Assembly (NCBI RefSeq): GCF_014647655.1
Contig: NZ_BMPP01000016.1
Coordinates: forward strand, 42,568-106,567
Direction of reading: 5' to 3'
Length of the DNA: 64,000 bases
Source of the DNA: Deinococcus malanensis
GTDB taxonomy: Bacteria > Deinococcota > Deinococci > Deinococcales > Deinococcaceae
Positions 62,192-64,000 of the stretch are shown here, piece after piece. How positions within the stretch are numbered: position 1 is the stretch's first letter; every line of letters starts with the position of its first letter. Position numbers and translations under genes: made by a program. The notes beneath the pieces were generated by a model. It saw only the letters and a list, made by a program, of their open reading frames with translations, ran no database searches and was not told the DNA's origin.

Positions 62192-64000
62192 TCAGGGAAA
62201 CAGGCGGGCCACCGTGAAGGAACTGCCACACGGAGACAGGCATGAAGGCAGGCTCGATGATCCAGCCAGGAGAATTCGGCCATCTGCCTGCACGCTGCTT
62301 CGGGTCACATTCATATTTGGCAGGGAGTAGATCTGCTTGAAGGTTCCATCCGCATTGAAGCGTACATTGTGCGCCAGTAAGGAACCGTCTGGCAGAGTCT
62401 GTAAACCAGTCAAACCGTAGCCCTCGGGGTAGAACACACGCCCCCCCATTCCGAAGCTGCTGCTCAGGGCCCCGTTGGGCTCATGCTTCACCAGCATGCT
62501 GTCGTCATCTATGACAGGTGGATCATATTTGGATGTGCTTTCAGAGATGTTCCGACCCTGCAGCCCGACCAGGAAGCCGTCGCCTGGGAGCATCGCGAGC
62601 GACCTGCCACTGAATTCCTTGTAAGCGGACCGCCAGACTTCATACCCGATCTGCCCATTCGTCCCGAAGCTGGTGTCCAGCTGCCCATCCGCGGTGAAGC
62701 GTTTCAGGTACCCGTTGCTCGTCAGGAGAAGAATCTGACCAGTGGACTGAAGAGCAATGTCGGCGATGGACAGTTGCCCGCCCTCCTGGCGCTCCAGGGT
62801 ACCGGCACTCGCGAACGTCGTGTCAAGCGTTCCATTGGAGTTGTACCGTTGCACGGCCCGGGTGCCGTTGACCAGGAGTCGTCCATCACCCAGCACCAGA
62901 ATCTCGGTCACCCCCCCAACCGTCAGTTCGGGAACGATGACGACGCCACCATTGCCGAAGGTGGGGTCAAGTGCGCCTGTCGGAGTCAGGCGTGCCATCA
63001 ACGGGGTGAGACCTGAGGTTCCGCCACCCACAAGGATCTTGCCGTCTTTCTGCAGCGCTATAGCGGAATAAATTTCGTACCCCGAAGGATTGGCGGAACT
63101 GCTGCTGATCAGATTCAGCACGGCTGTTCCCGCACTTCCGAAGCTGGGGTCAAGGCTGCCATTGCTGTTGTAGCGAGCGACGACAGTTTTGAAATCGATA
63201 CCGACAGCGAACATGGTGCCGACGGCGACCACTTTGCCATCCGGCTGTTGCTGGACCGCAGAGGCTTCGGTATTGCCTCCATCAAAGTTGGTCACCACGA
63301 TCCCATCACCATCAAAGCTGGGGTCCAGCGTGCCTGAGGGGCCAGAGGGTGGCGGGGTGGGGGGCGGGGTCGTGGGGGGCGTGGTGGCCACGCAGAAGAT
63401 CTTGGGTTGCGCCCAGTCAGCATGGTCGTAGTTGATGCCGTTCCCCGCATCCGTCACCACCAGCCTCAGTTCCTGTTTCCCAGTGATGTCCAGGTCCACC
63501 AGTCTGGCCGGGTCCTTGCCCTTCATCGCCCCGCTGTCGTACGCCTTGACGCCATCCAGGAACACCTGGAACACCACCTTGCCTTTCTTGCCGACCTCGT
63601 CGTCCACCCCGACATCCGCCGTGAACCGTGTGCAGTTCGCTCCGGTGCCTTTGAGGCTGAAGCGCAGTTCACTGCCCGCATGAACGCCGTACCCGCGGGT
63701 GTACGTCTTCCCGTTGATGCTCAGCGTCTTTCCGTCTCCGGCGGCCTGTTCGCCGTTGCTGCGGTCGATCTCGACGGGACCCCAGCCGTTGGAGGCGGCC
63801 AGGATGGGTTCGAAGTACAGGTTGTTCTCGCCGGGGGTGAGGCTCAGGGTGGTGAGGCGGCCTTCGGGGGCGGTGTAGGACCAGGGGTAATTCGCGCCGT
63901 TGGCGTAGGGATCGACTTCGGCGGGTGACTCTCCTTGCGGCTGGCCGCAGGCGGCGAGCAGGAGGGTCAGGGCAGTGCTGAGCAGGATTGAGCGGCGTGC
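62192..64000 (-). CDS. Lipoprotein with NPCBM domain and delta-60 repeats, partial (5' end outside window)
   Basis: The frame runs to the right edge, so only the first few residues are missing. It opens with a lipoprotein signal (ILLSTALTLLLAACGQ). An NPCBM/NEW2-like carbohydrate-binding domain follows (NNLYFEPILAASNGWGPVEI, YTRGYGVHAGSEL, FQVFLDGVKAYDSG, DHADWAQPKIFC). A Thr/Pro linker leads to delta-60 (domain of unknown function) repeats: LDPSFDGDGIVVTNFDGGNT, DGKVVAVGTMF and so on, of about 50-60 residues each, making a beta-propeller. Function: cell-envelope carbohydrate or surface binding, likely lipid-anchored. Confidence 0.85.
   Translation of the reverse strand, partial: ARRSILLSTALTLLLAACGQPQGESPAEVDPYANGANYPWSYTAPEGRLTTLSLTPGENNLYFEPILAASNGWGPVEIDRSNGEQAAGDGKTLSINGKTYTRGYGVHAGSELRFSLKGTGANCTRFTADVGVDDEVGKKGKVVFQVFLDGVKAYDSGAMKGKDPARLVDLDITGKQELRLVVTDAGNGINYDHADWAQPKIFCVATTPPTTPPPTPPPSGPSGTLDPSFDGDGIVVTNFDGGNTEASAVQQQPDGKVVAVGTMFAVGIDFKTVVARYNSNGSLDPSFGSAGTAVLNLISSSSANPSGYEIYSAIALQKDGKILVGGGTSGLTPLMARLTPTGALDPTFGNGGVVIVPELTVGGVTEILVLGDGRLLVNGTRAVQRYNSNGTLDTTFASAGTLERQEGGQLSIADIALQSTGQILLLTSNGYLKRFTADGQLDTSFGTNGQIGYEVWRSAYKEFSGRSLAMLPGDGFLVGLQGRNISESTSKYDPPVIDDDSMLVKHEPNGALSSSFGMGGRVFYPEGYGLTGLQTLPDGSLLAHNVRFNADGTFKQIYSLPNMNVTRSSVQADGRILLAGSSSLPSCLSPCGSSFTVARLFP

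Noticed and set aside
1..64000. CRISPR array or phage genome
   Set aside because: No set of regularly spaced short repeats and no capsid, terminase or integrase genes were seen on either strand.

Overview
The window looks like an accessory replicon (megaplasmid or variable region) of a Deinococcus-type bacterium. The evidence is high GC, dense c-di-GMP signalling genes built from PAS/GAF/TPR sensors, PxKF-type surface protein debris, DUF2834/DUF6326/DUF6463 membrane proteins, and RecA C-terminal fragments closer to a second, plasmid-type RecA than to a normal chromosomal copy. No rRNA, tRNA, CRISPR array or replication origin was recognised. Assignments come from reading the translations; no database search was run.

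Layout. 1-6540: a truncated S41 peptidase, a GGDEF fragment, a large PAS/GAF/HD-GYP regulator with a damaged 5' end, and a TPR-GGDEF cyclase split by a 56-bp tandem duplication. 6617-16903: hypothetical and secreted proteins, a serine hydrolase, an Ig-like surface protein and many broken genes (DUF4011/SUKH chimera, ScyD-like, PxKF, penicillin-binding protein). 16904-22000: a TPR pseudogene, then TPR-GGDEF and GGDEF-GAF-HD-GYP genes transcribed leftward. 22106-32400: an IS3 element fused to a RecA C-terminal fragment, a conserved leader and a DUF2726-like fragment. The RecA fragment, leader and DUF2726-like gene recur at 30335-32192, the second time with a complete DUF2726-like gene. Between the copies lie small hypothetical genes, a secreted FG-GAP-like protein, a zinc-dependent phospholipase C-like protein and an amidase.

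32400-45600: a branched-chain amino acid binding protein, a LexA-like S24 pseudogene with an amber codon, small hypothetical genes, a membrane GGDEF-EAL protein, a hot-dog fold protein, a frameshifted LysM protein, an IS630 element, an IS3 remnant joined to a second amino acid binding protein fragment, a GGDEF pseudogene, and a compact DUF6463-TetR-FAD monooxygenase operon with palindromic operators. 45600-64000: IS3 orfA remnant, coiled-coil membrane protein, VOC and DinB genes, two S51 peptidase-like genes, a methyltransferase, a VapBC-type toxin-antitoxin pair, an SDR, DUF6326, an OmpR-type two-component system, a Tn3 remnant, DUF805, and a lipoprotein with NPCBM and delta-60 repeats running off the right edge.

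Main themes: (i) seven c-di-GMP metabolism loci, at least three degraded; (ii) remnants of a RecA/LexA-like mutagenesis module in a duplicated block; (iii) widespread gene decay by in-frame stops, frameshifts and IS-associated deletions. The cleanest functional units are the TetR operon, the toxin-antitoxin pair, the two-component system and the VOC and S51 enzymes.
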